Part shown: in pieces, positions 36,600 through 48,946 of the stretch | Layout of the letters: each line of letters begins with the position of its first letter | Position numbering within the stretch: the first letter of the stretch is position 1 | Assembly (NCBI GenBank): GCA_027886185.1 | Contig: WOAB01000041.1 | Location: 2,294,001-2,358,000, forward strand | Length of the DNA stretch: 64,000 nt | Direction of reading: 5' to 3' | DNA from: Rheum nobile | Lineage: Eukaryota; Streptophyta; Magnoliopsida; Caryophyllales; Polygonaceae | Translations under genes and position numbers: made by a program | Notes under the pieces: generated by a model | Seen by the model: the letters and a program-made list of their open reading frames with translations, nothing else | Told to the model about the DNA's origin: nothing | The model's database searches: none

Positions 36600-37031
36600 A
36601 AATGCTTTATACACTGGTTATATAAAACCTATGTACATATGTAAGGGTCAGACTTCCAAAATACACGTGGTAATGATATGTTTATACAACGGTTGTAAAC
36701 TGATGTATTAAGTGTCTTCCCCTTGGCGCGTCAATGGTTATTACATGGGTGTAATGGGTTTTATACACCGTGAATCAAAACGATGTAGAAAACATTTTAC
36801 ATGTGTTGTATCGTCGTTAGACATCGGTTCTTCACCGATGTATATACCCTCCCCCGAGTCCGCATTTCTAATTACACTGGTTTTGATGGACATTATACAT
36901 CAGTTCACAACCGATGTATAATACTCTATTACATCGGTTTAGCTTTAATACATCACTAACCTGTACACCGGTTAAAAACCGATGTGTAATGTGTTACACG
37001 CCCGGTGTAAAACGCCTTTTTTGTTCTAGTG
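36600..37031. repeat. CACTA right subterminal repeat array
   Basis: Many acatcggtt/aaccgatgta words (for example 36828-36848, 36889-36921, 36938-36985) and inverted pairs lead up to the terminal CTAGTG. A near-identical copy lies at 42450-42878. Confidence 0.8.
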
Positions 37032-37213
37032 AGATCTACTTGGGCTTCTGTCTTTCTTGGCCTTTTCTTGAAGGGCTTTTATCAGAGTATCGTAATGTAC
37101 AGAGGAGGTAATCTAAACAGGCTTAGATTATCCCCCCAAAAATAAAAACATAAATCCTTCTTTGTTTTCCCTTTTTCTTTTTCAGATTTTGAAAATAACT
37201 AGGACTGTTGTGC

Positions 37214-38391
37214 TTACATAGCATAAGGGTCTTGGGCGAACTGTTCTGGATCATCTGCCATAGAAGGAGGTGGAGTATGATCTGGACTGTCATAGCTGAC
37301 AGCCCAACTTTGTTTTCCTTGGGCCAAAAACTTTTGAAATGCTTCCCATTGTTGTAGTTGTTCTTTTGGGATAGAAGTAGATGGGATCTTTGCCAAAGGA
37401 GGAGTAGAGGTTGTTGTTGTAACTGTTGTAGGAGAGGCTGCCGATTTTAGCAACTTTTGTTGAAGGGTTGTTCTTACTTTGTCGACGGTAAGTGTGGGAA
37501 TGATAAATTTTTCCCACCATCTGATCTTGAAACGTCTACAAAGGGTTAAAGAAAAACCTTGAGGGTGTATTTGTAGGGTCTCGTATGTCCAACAAAAGAT
37601 CCATGCAACACCGAAGTCATGATGGAAGCGAAAGGGATTTTGTGAAAGGTCTTTGTTGAGAGTGGATAAGGTAGTAGTTGTATGCTGTTTTTATCTCAGT
37701 AGGGTAAATGTCTTTTATGGCTCTGAAAGTAAGCCACCATTCATAGAACCAGATGGGGAAACCGTCTGGGCAGTGTCTATCAAAGAAGAAGAACCAAGAG
37801 TGGTTAAAGGGTTTGAGTAAGAAGGTTCTATCCCAGGCATTTTTATAGTCTTGGTAAGTGTAGCCGGGGAGATTAGGAATAGCTTGTGGAATGGAAAAAG
37901 CTTTTATGGTCCAGGGGTCGGACCAGTCTGACACAGAATGGACATTGAGGATTCTGCATTTAGAGTAGGAGATGCGTGAGGGGTCAGTCAAACACATGTT
38001 GTGGGAGATCTCAACGGATCCTGAGTCTACTAGGATGAACTCGTAGAACTTTTGGGTTTTGGAAGGGTTCTCTGGGAACCAATGAAGATCAAAGGGAAAG
38101 AGTTTTTTGAGGTAAGGTTCTAATTGGCTTTGTCCAATAGGAGTGTGCTCTGGTGTTAAGTAGACTGAGGTAATTGGACTTGGTTTTAAGAAGTATGGGT
38201 AGAATGGGCTCTCTTTTTTGTGGTCTATTTTAGCAGGAGTCTTGGGTGCCAGGTGAGCTTGGCTATAAGGAAGAGGTGGAAAGTCAGAGAGGGCATGAAA
38301 TTGGGTTTGAACTGGGACTAGAGACTAGAGAGGAAGAGGACGAAGGGTTGATATAGTCTCTTGGGGTCTGTTTTCTACCTGAGGGCTCCAT
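37214..38391 (-). pseudogene. Endogenous pararetrovirus downstream ORF, decayed (unit 1)
   Basis: An ATG at 38391 opens a frame rich in proline, serine and aromatic residues. Coding-like sequence continues to 37214 but in three different frames (pieces at 37617-37997, 37290-37520 and 37214-37453), so at least two frameshifts are present. The middle piece has a cluster of phenylalanine and tryptophan residues (FDRHCPDGFP, FYEWW). Several caulimovirid genera have an ORF after the polyprotein gene, in some of unknown function; I cannot assign a role. It lies directly downstream of the reverse transcriptase region on the same strand. Confidence 0.5.
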
Positions 38392-38412
38392 ATCTGTAAA
38401 ACAAATGGATGA

Positions 38413-38661
38413 TTAGAACGGGATCTCATCGGTCTTGAGGTCATTGACTAGCTCTTCCAGTGCTAGTTCAATTCTAATAGCAAGTTTTTCTTCAACGCTT
38501 TTTATGTAGCTAAGAACAAGGCCTTTTTTCACACGAGGTTCTATATATGAAAGGACAAGGCATAAATTGGGTTCTTTCTTATAATGTACTAGCCTTTTTC
38601 TTGTGTGAAAAACTCCCCATGTAAAATAAGCCTTTTTTTTAAGATCAAAAATCATTTTCAT
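38413..38661 (-). pseudogene. Small ORF between pol and the downstream ORF (unit 1)
   Basis: 82 codons from ATG, lysine-rich at the start and acidic at the end, on the pararetrovirus strand. An identical-length ORF stands at 44260-44508 in unit 2 with one visible amino-acid change. No family is recognised. It may be a remnant of the end of the polyprotein or a small separate viral ORF. Confidence 0.35.
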
Positions 38662-38900
38662 AATAAAATGTTTTTATAAAAAGCGGAGACGAGCAAGACG
38701 TTGTTGGACTTCACTATCAAGTTCTTTCAAAAATTCAATAAGGTCAGCTCTTCCTTCAAGCTCAATCAATTGCCTAACTGCTGGTATCCAAAGGCTTCTT
38801 TCAAGCTGGTCTTTACATCTTTTGAAGTGATCTCTCATAGAGAAATTTCGTTAAATCCTGGAAAAATTTCTTAGTAAGAAAATTAGGTAAAGAAGAGCCA

Positions 38901-39128
38901 TTAAAAATGGTTTAAAATGGGATTTCTTTTTTTATTTAAAATGGCTAAAATCTGCTCATTCACAATTCTGGTTTGTTTTTCAAGGACTTCTCTTAAATTT
39001 TTTAAGAAGGGCTCTCTAAATTGCAAATCTAGATAAGGGTTTATAATAAAGGAAGCAATTTTTCTATGAAGGTGAGGGTTCTGCCATTGACGATAAATAT
39101 CTCTTTTTAAGTCTTTATAAAACTTCAT
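38901..39128 (-). pseudogene. Small basic ORF next to the RNase H region (unit 1)
   Basis: 75 codons from ATG, basic, on the pararetrovirus strand. It is present unchanged at 44747-44974 in unit 2. No recognised domain. Confidence 0.35.
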
Positions 39129-39145
39129 GGAAACTCCTTATTCAG

Positions 39146-40702
39146 CAATTTTTTCCCTGCAAAACTTCTCTTGTGAGAAAATCTGGTAAAGAATTGTTTT
39201 TTTTCCTTTTATGAATTCTATTTTGAAATCGAATACAGAAACAATAGCTTGCCATCTGGCAAAAATCTGTTTTGAGACTAGATTTTGAACATCCTTTTGC
39301 AAAATTTCTTTAGCAGATTGACAGTCTACTCGAAGAAGAAATTCTTTGTTATATAAATCATCTTGAAACTTAGAAATACAAGAGACAATAGATAAAACTT
39401 CTTTTTTAATAGTGCTATAATTCTTTTATGGTCATGACCAGACACTAGAGTAGTACCTAACAAGGGATTCTTTGGCCTGATCTGGTAGTCTTTGTTTAAG
39501 AATGCCACCGAAACCTAATTCTGGTGCATCTGTTTCTACTATCATGAAAGTAGAGGGATGAGGAATACTAGCACAAGGTAGGGATTTGACCTTTAAGGAG
39601 CTGGATTACCTTGGTATGCTCAGTTGTCCAGGTAAGTGGATTTTTCTTGAGTCTTTGAAATAAAGGAGCACATATTTGTCTAAGGTTAGGGAAGAAGTCT
39701 GAGATGTAGTTTAGACATCCAAGGAATCTTTGTAGTTGGTTTTTATATTTTATTTCATCTGGAAATTTGTTGGTTAATTCAATACTTCTGTTTATTGGTT
39801 TGATTGTTTGATTATAAATGTTGTGTCCTAAGAACCTGATTTGTGTTTGGAATAATTTTATTTTTGAGGCAGAGACTGCTAGACCATTCTTTTCTATTAT
39901 GTGCAAGAAAGTGTTAAGGTGTTTGAAGTGTTCTTCGATACTTTTAGAGAAAACAAGAACATCGTCGATGTAGACTATTGTAAAATTTGAGTAAGGATTA
40001 AAAATGTCATTCATGATTCTTTGGAATTCTGAAGGGGCATTTTTTAATCTAAAGGGCATTACATTCCATTCATAATGTCCAAACGGAACTGTGAAGGTTG
40101 TTTTATATCTATCTTTGTTTTCTATTTGGATTTGCCAGAATCCACTTTTCATGTCAAACTTTGAATAGATTCTAGAATCAGAAAGCCTATTAAGTAAATC
40201 TCTTTTGTTAGGGATAGGGTATCTAATCTATTGTAAAGCTTTATTTAAGGGTTTGTAGTTAATTACTAATCTAGGGACTCCTCTTTCTTTTTCAGCTTGT
40301 TTATTAACATAAAAGGATGCACAACTCCAGGGAGACTTAAAGGGCCTTATAAGTTGTTTGAGTAGGAGGGAGTCTATTTCTTTTTTACAAAATTGTAGGA
40401 GTTCTTGATTCATTTGTATGGGTCTAGCTTTAGTAGGAATGTCAATTTCTTTGAAGTCTTTTTCGTAAGGAAGTGAGACTTGGTGTTTCTTTCTTTCCCA
40501 GAAAGTTGTAGGAGATTTTGAGCAGGCACGTTTTTTAAATAATTCTTCTAGCTCAAGGATCTGTTTTTGTAAACTAGGGTTTCCAAGTTTTTCTTCATTT
40601 TTAAGGTGTGCAATTTCTTTAGTGAGAGAGTATAGAAATGATTTTTTCTTTGTTATTAGGTTTATGGTTCTAGTTATGGATGAAGATTGTAATGTAGATA
40701 TA
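39146..40702 (-). pseudogene. Endogenous caulimovirid reverse transcriptase/RNase H remnant (unit 1)
   Basis: On the minus strand, 40413-40228 carries the start of the reverse transcriptase domain (fingers). 40152-39568 carries the palm, with WQIQIE, the VPFGHYEWNVMPF block and the active-site YIDD (39961-39972), followed by a thumb region. An RNase H-like part follows down to about 39150 (39508-39326 open). This order and these motifs fit Caulimoviridae more closely than Ty3 elements; the genus is not determined. Lesions are a TAG between fingers and palm (complement of about 40228-40230) and frame breaks near 39568 and 39420. All are shared with unit 2, so they predate the duplication. At 40702 the gene is cut by the Athila-type LTR. 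Confidence 0.85.
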
Positions 40703-41316
40703 TGATCAGCACTATTTTATAGTGCCTATCTAGGAGTTCTTACCGGGGTTTGAGGTGCCATTTGTAGGGATTTAGAGCACAATTGTGGATATGGAGTTGG
40801 AGAGTAGAAGTGTGGATTTGGTGGTCTGAAGGAGCTAATTGAAGACATCCAGAGGAAGAGGAGTTGACCACCTGAGGAGACGAAGAAGAATAGAGGAAGA
40901 AAGCCACACAAAGGAGCCAAGGAGAGTCACCGCGGCCAACCGCGAGCAAGAGAAGAGCCATGGAGCGCCCGCGGCGAAGAGCATGGCGCGAGGCTGAATG
41001 AAGGTCACGGCCGCGACCGCGGAATTCCCACCGCGCCCGCGGAATATTCGGAGCTGAACAGGTCAAGAGCAAAGTCTATTTTTCGCGACCGCGAAATTGG
41101 TGCTGTGACCGCGGAATTGGTGCCGCGACCGCGGAAGCACCCGGGAGGCGAGCCGCTGAGATTTCCGAAGTTTTTGTTATTTTTCCTTTTTCGATTATTT
41201 TCGTTTATTTTATTTCGAACCTATTATTATTATTATTTCCTTTTAGATGAGGTTTGTGATCTTGGGCTTTAGGTTAAGTTTATTTAACCTAAATTCCACA
41301 ACCTCCATTCATCATT
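40703..41316 (+). mobile_element. Truncated Athila-like 5' LTR (duplication by-product)
   Basis: Starts TGATCAGCAC after the same ATATA as at 46546-46550 and follows the intact LTR for ~614 bp, then stops at the duplication junction. It is therefore not an independent insertion. It holds several CCGCGACCGCGG-type words (40930-41140). Confidence 0.92.
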
Positions 41317-42878
41317 TAAAAGAAGCTCATGATCTTATAAAAAAAAAGCTCATGCTCTGTGCTCTTTAGTGTAACTGACTAACTAGCTTGGGCTTCTGAT
41401 GAACTTTGTCTGGTTGTAGTTTGAGTTTCTAAATGATTGGTTTAGTGAAGCTTATCTATAAAACCTATGAAACATATCATATATTCATATTAGATCTACT
41501 CGAGATCTCCACTGGTATAGTGGTATGTGTTATCTACTTGAAGTTGGGAATAAGATTTGATAAAATGTAGTTGCTTTTGCAAGCTTGTAGGTTATTTTTA
41601 GGTTGCTGATTGTTGGTATTGTTTGTTGTTGTTATTGTTGTGTGTTTTTGCTTCTCTATATTCTTGTAAAGTGCTTCTATAGTCTGTTACCACTTCTTTT
41701 GCTTATTGGGCTAGTTTCTAATGCATTTTTATAGTGACAAATTTCAAGACTAAGATTCTTGATCCTCAATAATCATGATTACATATTCTAACTGTTGTTC
41801 CATCCATATGTTATATTATTCGTGTTTAATTTTGTAGTACTATAATAAGCGCCAAGATCCATATTCCTCGAAGGAAATTGATCAAATTCGTGCAGAGTGG
41901 TTCCAGTATTTCATTAAAATATCTAATGAAGAGGTATTCCCTTTGACTGTAATTTATATGACATGTATTTCTCTATTTTTCAATTAAAAAAAATTAACTA
42001 TATATGAACTAGTAAATTGATATATGATTTATGTGTGTCAGGTTGTAGTTTAAATGACAATATGCATCAATTATAGAATCCTGGTTGACGTGGAGATATT
42101 GATTATAGGTCAAGTGAAGCACAAACCAAATCAACACTTTTGTTCCTCTAGAAAAGTATTTCATTCGGCAACGTCTATTTACAAATTTTGTTGTCTTTTG
42201 AACTAGTTAGTTATTGACAATGCATTAAGTTTAGTTTTATTGAATGATGTAGATATTATTGTCCATTGAACATATGATATTTTGATCTTATCTAATACTT
42301 TTAGATAATCTATTGTTCGTTTATAAGATCAGCTTGTTAATTGTATATCATTTTACACTTGTTGATATGGTGAATTGTATAGGAAATTAGTACTGTGAAT
42401 TGTACAGGAAATGGCATTGTGAATTAATAGGAATTTGTCCATTAAAAAATGCTTTATACACTGGTTATATAAAACCTATGTACATATGTAAGGATCGAAC
42501 TTCCAAAATACACGTGGTAATGATATGTTTATACAACGGTTGTAAACTGATGTATTAAGTGTCTTCCCCTTGGCGCGTCAATGTTTATTACATGGGTGTA
42601 TTGGGTTTTATACACCGTGAATCAAAATGATGTAGAAAACATTTTACATGTGTTGTATCGTCGTTAGACATCGGTTCTTCACTGATGTATATACCCTCCC
42701 CCGAGTCCGCATTTCTAATTACACTGGTTTTGATGGACATTATACATCAGTTCACAACCGATGTATAATACTCTATTACATCGGTTTAGCTTTAATACAT
42801 CACTAACCTGTACACCGGTTAAAAACCGATGTGTAATGTGTTACACGCCCGGTGTAAAATGCCTTTTTTGTTCTAGTG

Positions 42879-44508
42879 AGATCTACTTGGGCTTCTGTCT
42901 TTCTTGGCCTTTTCTTGAAGGGCTTTTATCAGAGTATCGTAATGTACAGAGGAGGTAATCTAAACAGGCTTAGATTATCCCCCCAAAAATAAAAACATAA
43001 ATCCTTCTTTGTTTTCCCTTTTTCTTTTTCAGATTTTGAAAATAACTAGGACTGTTGTGCTTACATAGCATAAGGGTCTTGGGCGAACTGTTCTGGATCA
43101 TCTGCCATAGAAGGAGGTGGAGTATGATCTGGACTGTCACAGCTGACAGCCCAACTTTGTTTTCCTTGGGCCAAAAACTTTTGAAATGCTTCCCATTGTT
43201 GTAGTTGTTCTTTTGGGATAGAAGTAGATGGGATCTTTGCCAAAGGAGGAGTAGAGGTTGTTGCTGTAACTGTTGTAGGAGAGGCTGTCGGTTTTAGCAA
43301 CTTTTGTTGAAGGGTTGTTCTTACTTTGTCGACGGTAAGTGTGGGAATGATAAATTTTTCCCACCATCTGATCTTGAAACGTCTACAAAGGGTTAAAGAA
43401 AAACCTTGAGGGTGTATTTGTAGGGTCTCGTATGTCCAACAAAATATCCATGCAACACCGAAGTCATGATGGAAGCGAAAGGGATTTTGTGAAAGGTCTT
43501 TGTTGAGAGTGGATAAGGTAGTAGTTGTATGCTGTTTTTATCTCAGTAGGGTAAATGTCTTTTATGGCTCTGAAAGTAAGCCACCATTCATAGAATCAGA
43601 TGGGGAAACCGTCTGGGCAGTGTCTATCAAAGAAGAAGAACCAAGAGTGGTTAAAGGGTTTGAGTAAGAAGGTTTTATCCCAGGCATTTTTATAGTCTTG
43701 GTAAGTGTAGCCGGGGAGATTAGGAATAGCTTGTGGAATGGAAAAAGCTTTTATGGTCCAGGGGTCGGACCAGTCTGACACAGAATGGACATTGAGGATT
43801 CTGCATTTAGAGTAGGAGATGCGTGAGGGGTCAGTCAAACACATGTTGTGGGAGATCTCAACGGATCCTGAGTCTACTAGGATGAACTCGTAGAACTTTT
43901 GGGTTTTGGAAGGGTTCTCTGGGAACCAATGAAGATCAAAGGGAAAGAGTTTTTTGAGGTAAGGTTCTAATTGGCTTTGTCCAATAGGAGTGTGCTCTGG
44001 TGTTAAGTAGACTGAGGTAATTGGACTTGGTTTTAAGAAGTATGGGTAGAATGGGCTCTCTTTTTTGTGGTCTATTTTAGCAGGAGTCTTGGGTGCCAGG
44101 TGAGCTTGGCTATAAGGAAGAGGTGGAAAGTCAGAGAGGGCATGAAATTGGTTTTGAACTGGGACTAGAGACTAGAGAGGAAGAGGACGAAGGGTTGATA
44201 TAGTCTCTTGGGGTCTGTTTTCTACCTGAGGGCTCCATATCTGTAAAACAAATGGATGATTAGAACGGGATCTCATCGGTCTTGAGGTCATTGACTAGCT
44301 CTTCCAGTGCTAGTTCAATTCTAATAGCAAGTTTTTCTTCAACGCTTTTTATGTAGCTAAGAACAAGGCCTTTTTTCACACGAGGTTCTATATATGAAAG
44401 GACAAGGCATAAATTGGGTTCTTTCTTATAATGTACTAGCCTTTTTCTTGTGTGAAAAACTCCCCATCTAAAATAAGCCTTTTTTTTAAGATCAAAAATC
44501 ATTTTCAT
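42879..44508 (-). pseudogene. Pararetrovirus downstream ORFs (unit 2)
   Basis: Duplicate of 37032-38661. The pieces are 44260-44508 (82 codons), 43596-43844, 43137-43367 and 43061-43300. In unit 2 a TGG codon of the middle piece has become TGA (near 43594), truncating it relative to unit 1. The remaining breaks are shared. Confidence 0.5.
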
Positions 44509-44746
44509 AATAAAATGTTTTTATAAAAAGGGGAGACGAGCAAGACGTTGTTGGACTTCACTATCAAGTTCTTTCAAAAATTCAATAAGGTCAGCTCTTC
44601 CTTCAAGCTCAATCAATTGCCTAACTGCTGGTATCCAAAGCTTCTTTCAAGCTGGTCTTTACATCTTTTGAAGTGATCTCTCATAGAGAAATTTCGTTAA
44701 ATCCTGGAAAAATTTCTTAGTAAGAAAATTAGGTAAAGAAGAGCCA

Positions 44747-44974
44747 TTAAAAATGGTTTAAAATGGGATTTCTTTTTTTATTTAAAATGGCTAAAATCTG
44801 CTCATTCACAATTCTGGTTTGTTTTTCAAGGACTTCTCTTAAATTTTTTAAGAAGGGCTCTCTAAATTGCAAATCTAGATAAGGGTTTATAATAAAGGAA
44901 GCAATTTTTCTATGAAGGTGAGGGTTCTGCCATTGACGATAAATATCTCTTTTTAAGTCTTTATAAAACTTCAT
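44747..44974 (-). pseudogene. Small basic ORF next to the RNase H region (unit 2)
   Basis: Identical peptide to the ORF at 38901-39128. No recognised domain. Confidence 0.35.
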
Positions 44975-44992
44975 GGAAACTCCTTATTCAGC

Positions 44993-46550
44993 AATTTTTT
45001 CCCTGCAAAACTTCTCTTGTGAGAAAATCTGGTAAAGAATTGTTTTTTTTTCCTTTTATGAATTCTATTTTGAAATCGAATACAGAAACAATAGCTTGCC
45101 ATCTGGCAAAAATCTGTTTTGAGACTAGATTTTGAACATCCTTTTGCAAAATTTCTTTAGCAGATTGACAGTCTACTCGAAGAAGAAATTCTTTGTTATA
45201 TAAATCATCTTGAAACTTAGAAATACAAGAGACAATAGATAAAACTTCTTTTTTAACAGTGCTATAATTCTTTTATGGTCATGACCAGACACCAGAGTAG
45301 TACCTAACAAGGGATTCTTTGGCCTGATCTGGTAGTCTTTGTTTAAGAATGCCACCGAAACCTAATTCTGGTGCATCTGTTTCTACTATCATGAAAGTAG
45401 AGGGATGAGGAATACTAGCACAAGGTAGGGATTTGACCTTTAAGGAGCTGGATTACCTTGGTATGCTCAGTTGTCCAGGTAAGTGGATTTTTCTTGAGTC
45501 TTTGAAATAAAGGAGCACAGATTTGTCTAAGGTTAGGGAAGAAGTCTGAGATGTAGTTTAGACATCCAAGGAATCTTTGTAGTTGGTTTTTATCTTTTAT
45601 TTCATCTGGAAATTTGTTGGTTAATTCAATACTTCTGTTTATTGGTTTGATTGTTTGATTATAAATGTTGTGTCCTAAGAACCTGATTTGTGTTTGGAAT
45701 AATTTTATTTTTGAGGCAGAGACTGCTAGACCATTCTTTTCTATTATGTGCAAGAAAGTGTTAAGGTGTTTGAAGTGTTCTTCGATACTTTTAGAGAAAA
45801 CAAGAACATCGTCGATGTAGACTATTGTAAAATTTGAGTAAGGATTAAAAATGTCATTCATGATTCTTTGGAATTCTGAAGGGGCATTTTTTAATCTAAA
45901 GGGCATTACATTCCATTCATAATGTCCAAACGGAACTGTGAAGGTTGTTTTATATCTATCTTTGTTTTCTATTTGGATTTGCCAGAATCCACTTTTCATG
46001 TCAAACTTTGAATAGATTCTAGAATCAGAAAGCCTATTAAGTAAATCTCTTTTGTTAGGGATATGGTATCTAATCTATTGTAAAGCTTTGTTTAAGGGTT
46101 TGTAGTTAATTACTAATCTAGGGACTCCTCTTTCTTTTTCAGCTTGTTTATTAACATAAAAGGATGCACAACTCCAGGGAGACTTAAAGGGCCTTATAAG
46201 TTGTTTGAGTAGGAGGGAGTCTATTTCTTTTTTACAAAATTGTAGGAGTTCCTGATTCATTTGTATGGGTCTAGCTTTAGTAGGAATGTCAATTTCTTTG
46301 AAGTCTTTTTCGTAAGGAAGTGAGACTTGGTGTTTCTTTCTTTCCCAGAAAGTTATAGGAGATTTTGAGCAGGCACGTTTTTTAAATAATTCTTCTAGCT
46401 CAAGGATCTGTTTTTGTAAACTAGGGTTTCCAAGTTTTTCTTCATTTTTAAGGTGTGCAATTTCTTTAGTGAGAGAGTATAGAAATGATTTTTTTCTTTG
46501 TTATTAGGTTTATGGTTCTAGTTATGGATGAAGATTGTAATGTAGATATA
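44993..46550 (-). pseudogene. Endogenous caulimovirid reverse transcriptase/RNase H remnant (unit 2)
   Basis: Duplicate of the unit 1 copy: fingers 46260-46075, palm and thumb 45999-45415 with YIDD at 45808-45819, RNase H-like part 45355-45173. The TAG after the fingers and the later frame breaks are the same as in unit 1. The upstream (N-terminal) continuation of this gene lies on the far side of the Athila-like insertion, at 52274-53225. Confidence 0.85.
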
Positions 46551-47931
46551 TGATCAGCACTATTTTATAGTGCCTATCTAGGAGTTCTTACCGGGGTTTG
46601 AGGTGCCATTTGTAGGGATTTAGAGCACAATTGTGGATATGGAGTTGGAGAGTAGAAGTGTGGATTTGGTGGTCTGAAGGAGCTAATTGAAGACATCTAG
46701 AGGAGGAGGAGTTGACCACCTGAGGAGACGAAGAAGAATAGAGGAAGAAAGCCACACAAAGGAGCCAAGGAGAGTCACCGCGGCCAACCGCGAGCAAGAG
46801 AAGAGCCATGGAGCGCCCGCGGCGAAGAGCATGGCGCGAGGCTGAATTAAGGTCACGGCCGCGACCGCGGAATTCCCACTGCGCCCGTGGAATATTCGGA
46901 GCTGAACAGGTCAAGAGCAAAGTCTATTTTTCGCGACCGCGAAATTGGTGCCGTGACCGCGGAATTGGTGCCGCGACCGCGTAAGCACCTGGGAGGCGAG
47001 CCGCTGAGATTTCCGAAGTTTTTGTTATTTTTCCTTTTTCGATTATTTTCGTTTATTTTATTTCGAACCTATTATTATTATTTCCTTTTAGATGAGGTTT
47101 GTGATCTTGGGCTTTAGGTTAAGTTTATTTAACCTAAATTCCACAACCTCCATTCATCATTATCGAATTTCTAGTTTACGATTCAGTATTGTTTTCCTTT
47201 GAACTATGAAGAACTAAGAATTTTTGCTTAGTCCGACGATTGAAGCCTTCGTTTGATATACGGTTGTGAGATTCTAATTCTATTTCTTTTCCTTTGAATG
47301 TATTGATTCTCTTGTGCTTCATCCCATTGATTATTATTGATTTCACTTGTTGGACGCAACTAGTTGTTATTGGTAATTGTCTATTGCTAGGGTTTGGTAA
47401 TTACTGTTTGAGTTACCTAATTCATGTGTAGCAACTGCAATATTCTAAGAACTGTTTGGGACTAGTTTATTGTAGAGAGAATTAATTGCATGCAATAGTA
47501 TGACTGTTTGCTACTCTTGCATGTATCTATCTAATTTTTTGTGCTCATTGCTGCTATTGAATTGACGCGTGAGGTTTTCATAGTTTTTAATAGTAAGTAT
47601 TCTCAGGGTCTGTTTGTCCTGTTTATTACTCACGAAAAGGAATAGGAACATTCATGGAAAGGAATTTGAGAGAATCTAGGATCAACCAATCAAATGAATG
47701 GTGGATATTTTTCTGGCTAAGTACTTTTCCCTAATTGATTTCAACCTTTGTTTTACTTTCTTTTGTTTACTTGCACCCAATCAACCAATCCCCCCTTGTT
47801 ACTTTGACACATTGACTTTGCACTTAGAAAGATTATTTCCTCCCTGTGGGATTCGACCCTTGTTTGCCTTTGCTACTTGTTTAGGTTTGGTTAGGATTTA
47901 TTTTGTTTACGCGCCTCGACAATGCCTATCA
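46551..47931 (+). repeat. 5' LTR of the Athila-like element
   Basis: 1381 bp, TG..CA. A GC-rich block (46780-46985) carries repeated CCGCGACCGCGG-type palindromes; the rest is AT-rich. The first 611 bp are the right end of the tandem duplication. Confidence 0.95.
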
Positions 47932-47934
47932 AAT

Positions 47935-47952
47935 TGGCGTCGTTGCCGGGGA
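47935..47952 (+). other. Primer binding site
   Basis: TGGCGTCGTTGCCGGGGA starts three bases after the 5' LTR. This is the usual sequence at this place in plant Athila-type elements. Confidence 0.85.
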
Positions 47953-48067
47953 GGCAAGTTTCAATTTTTCTTTGTGTGTGTTTGTGTGCAAATTTTTGGT
48001 GTGGATCTATCTTACGGTCCACACCCGTGCTACTGATTTTCCTCCCTTTTTTATTTTTGATTCAGAG

Positions 48068-48946
48068 ATGGAGAGATTTCCCCAAGTCCCGCAGAAGCCG
48101 CGATATGACTCATACCCCTACGCATTCACTCCAGAGAGGGGGTATCACCCAACTTCAAGTGCAACAAGGCCAGTTAAGCCCTGCAGAATCTGTCATGATC
48201 CGCTGCACCCCACTGACGAATGCCCAAGACTTCCTGAATATACAGCTGCAGTAAACGCTACAAGAGGTTTTGATTCGCAGAAGCCGAGATATGCCCCATA
48301 CTCAAACACCTACAACAAAGGGTGGAGGGATCACCCCAATTCGAGCTATGGGGACTAGCCATATCCCTCCCAAGGCCATGATAACCAGGAATTCAATCCA
48401 TACCAACAACAGTTCAATCCGTATGGAAATCAGCCACTGTATGGGCAACCATATGCACATGGATTCCAAGGCCAAAACGCAAGCTTGCCCATGCCCGGTG
48501 CAGAGATACTCAACACTTTGATGCAGAGCATGGCAACTATGGCTAACAATGTGAACTTGATGGGAGACAAAATCGAACAAGTCGCTCAAGCGTTGAGCAA
48601 GTTGGAATCCGGACAACTATCACGTCCTACGGTAGAGAACCCACGAGAGACGGTATGTGCGATGACACTAAGGAGTGGTATACAGTTGGGAAGCTCACCC
48701 TTGACAGAGGAAGGTGATCAAGTGAAAGAAAATACAGCAGAAGATGGAGCTACAGTAGCCAAAGACGCCACAGAAGAGGTTCTGCGACCAGGCGCAGAAA
48801 TCCGCGACCGCGGACCAATATCTGAAGGCGGTGATTTTTCCGAAGAAAATCCGCGACCGTGGAAAAAGCACGGACGGAAAAGAGGAGCAGGTCGAGCATT
48901 TTCCGTGACCGCGGCAAGAGATCCACGACCGCGGAAAAGGGGCTGA
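48068..48946 (+). pseudogene. Athila-type gag, C-terminal part, with one in-frame stop
   Basis: ATG at 48068. A zinc knuckle of the form CX2CX4HX4C (CRICHDPLHPTDEC) lies near residues 37-50. It is followed by a TAG at 48356-48358 and then, in the same frame, a glutamine/asparagine/tyrosine-rich stretch. Next come a helix (ILNTLMQSMATMANNV) and the hallmark CAMTLRSG, corresponding to NAxTLRSGK of Athila gag proteins. The N-terminal capsid part normally preceding the knuckle is absent, so the frame starts close to the knuckle. From 48790 the coding sequence runs into CCGCGACCGCGG-type repeats and ends at TGA 48944. Confidence 0.8.

Larger units (their letters stand above)
30358..37031. mobile_element. 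CACTA (En/Spm-type) element, non-autonomous, with captured exons
   Basis: The left end reads CACTAGTACAGAAATCG..GTTTTACA. The reverse complement of the right end reads CACTAGAACAAAAAAGGCGTTTTACA. Inside both ends are arrays of the subterminal word AACCGATGTATA in both senses, which is diagnostic of CACTA elements. No TNP2/TNPD-type transposase is present. The interior holds gene-like exons and a nested hAT element. The 3-bp flanks are TCT (30355-30357) and AGA (37032-37034), so a direct target duplication is not visible; a rearranged or mismatched pair of ends is possible. The last 1.56 kb of this element is present again at 41317-42878 because of a later tandem duplication. Confidence 0.8.
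35467..41316. repeat. Segmental tandem duplication, unit 1
   Basis: Unit 1 is nearly identical to 41317-47161, including CACTA 3' part, captured exon 3, the pararetrovirus segment and the first ~614 bp of an Athila-like LTR. At the unit junction (41310-41320), LTR sequence ending catcatt passes directly into tttaaaagaagctc, which elsewhere lies at 35465. The two parents overlap there by TT only. Confidence 0.93.
41317..47161. repeat. Segmental tandem duplication, unit 2
   Basis: Unit 2 (5845 bp against 5850 bp) ends inside the 5' LTR of the complete Athila-like element, whose sequence then continues. Differences from unit 1 are few single-base changes and small indels, such as the A run near 35490 against 41338, so the event is younger than every insertion it contains. 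Confidence 0.93.

Noticed and set aside
40703..41316. A separate Athila-like insertion
   Set aside because: It is the cut-off LTR at the duplication junction, with the same ATATA flank as the complete element.
37032..46550. Two independent pararetrovirus insertions in tandem
   Set aside because: Both copies share flanking CACTA sequence, the same stops and the same LTR junction; they are one insertion duplicated later.
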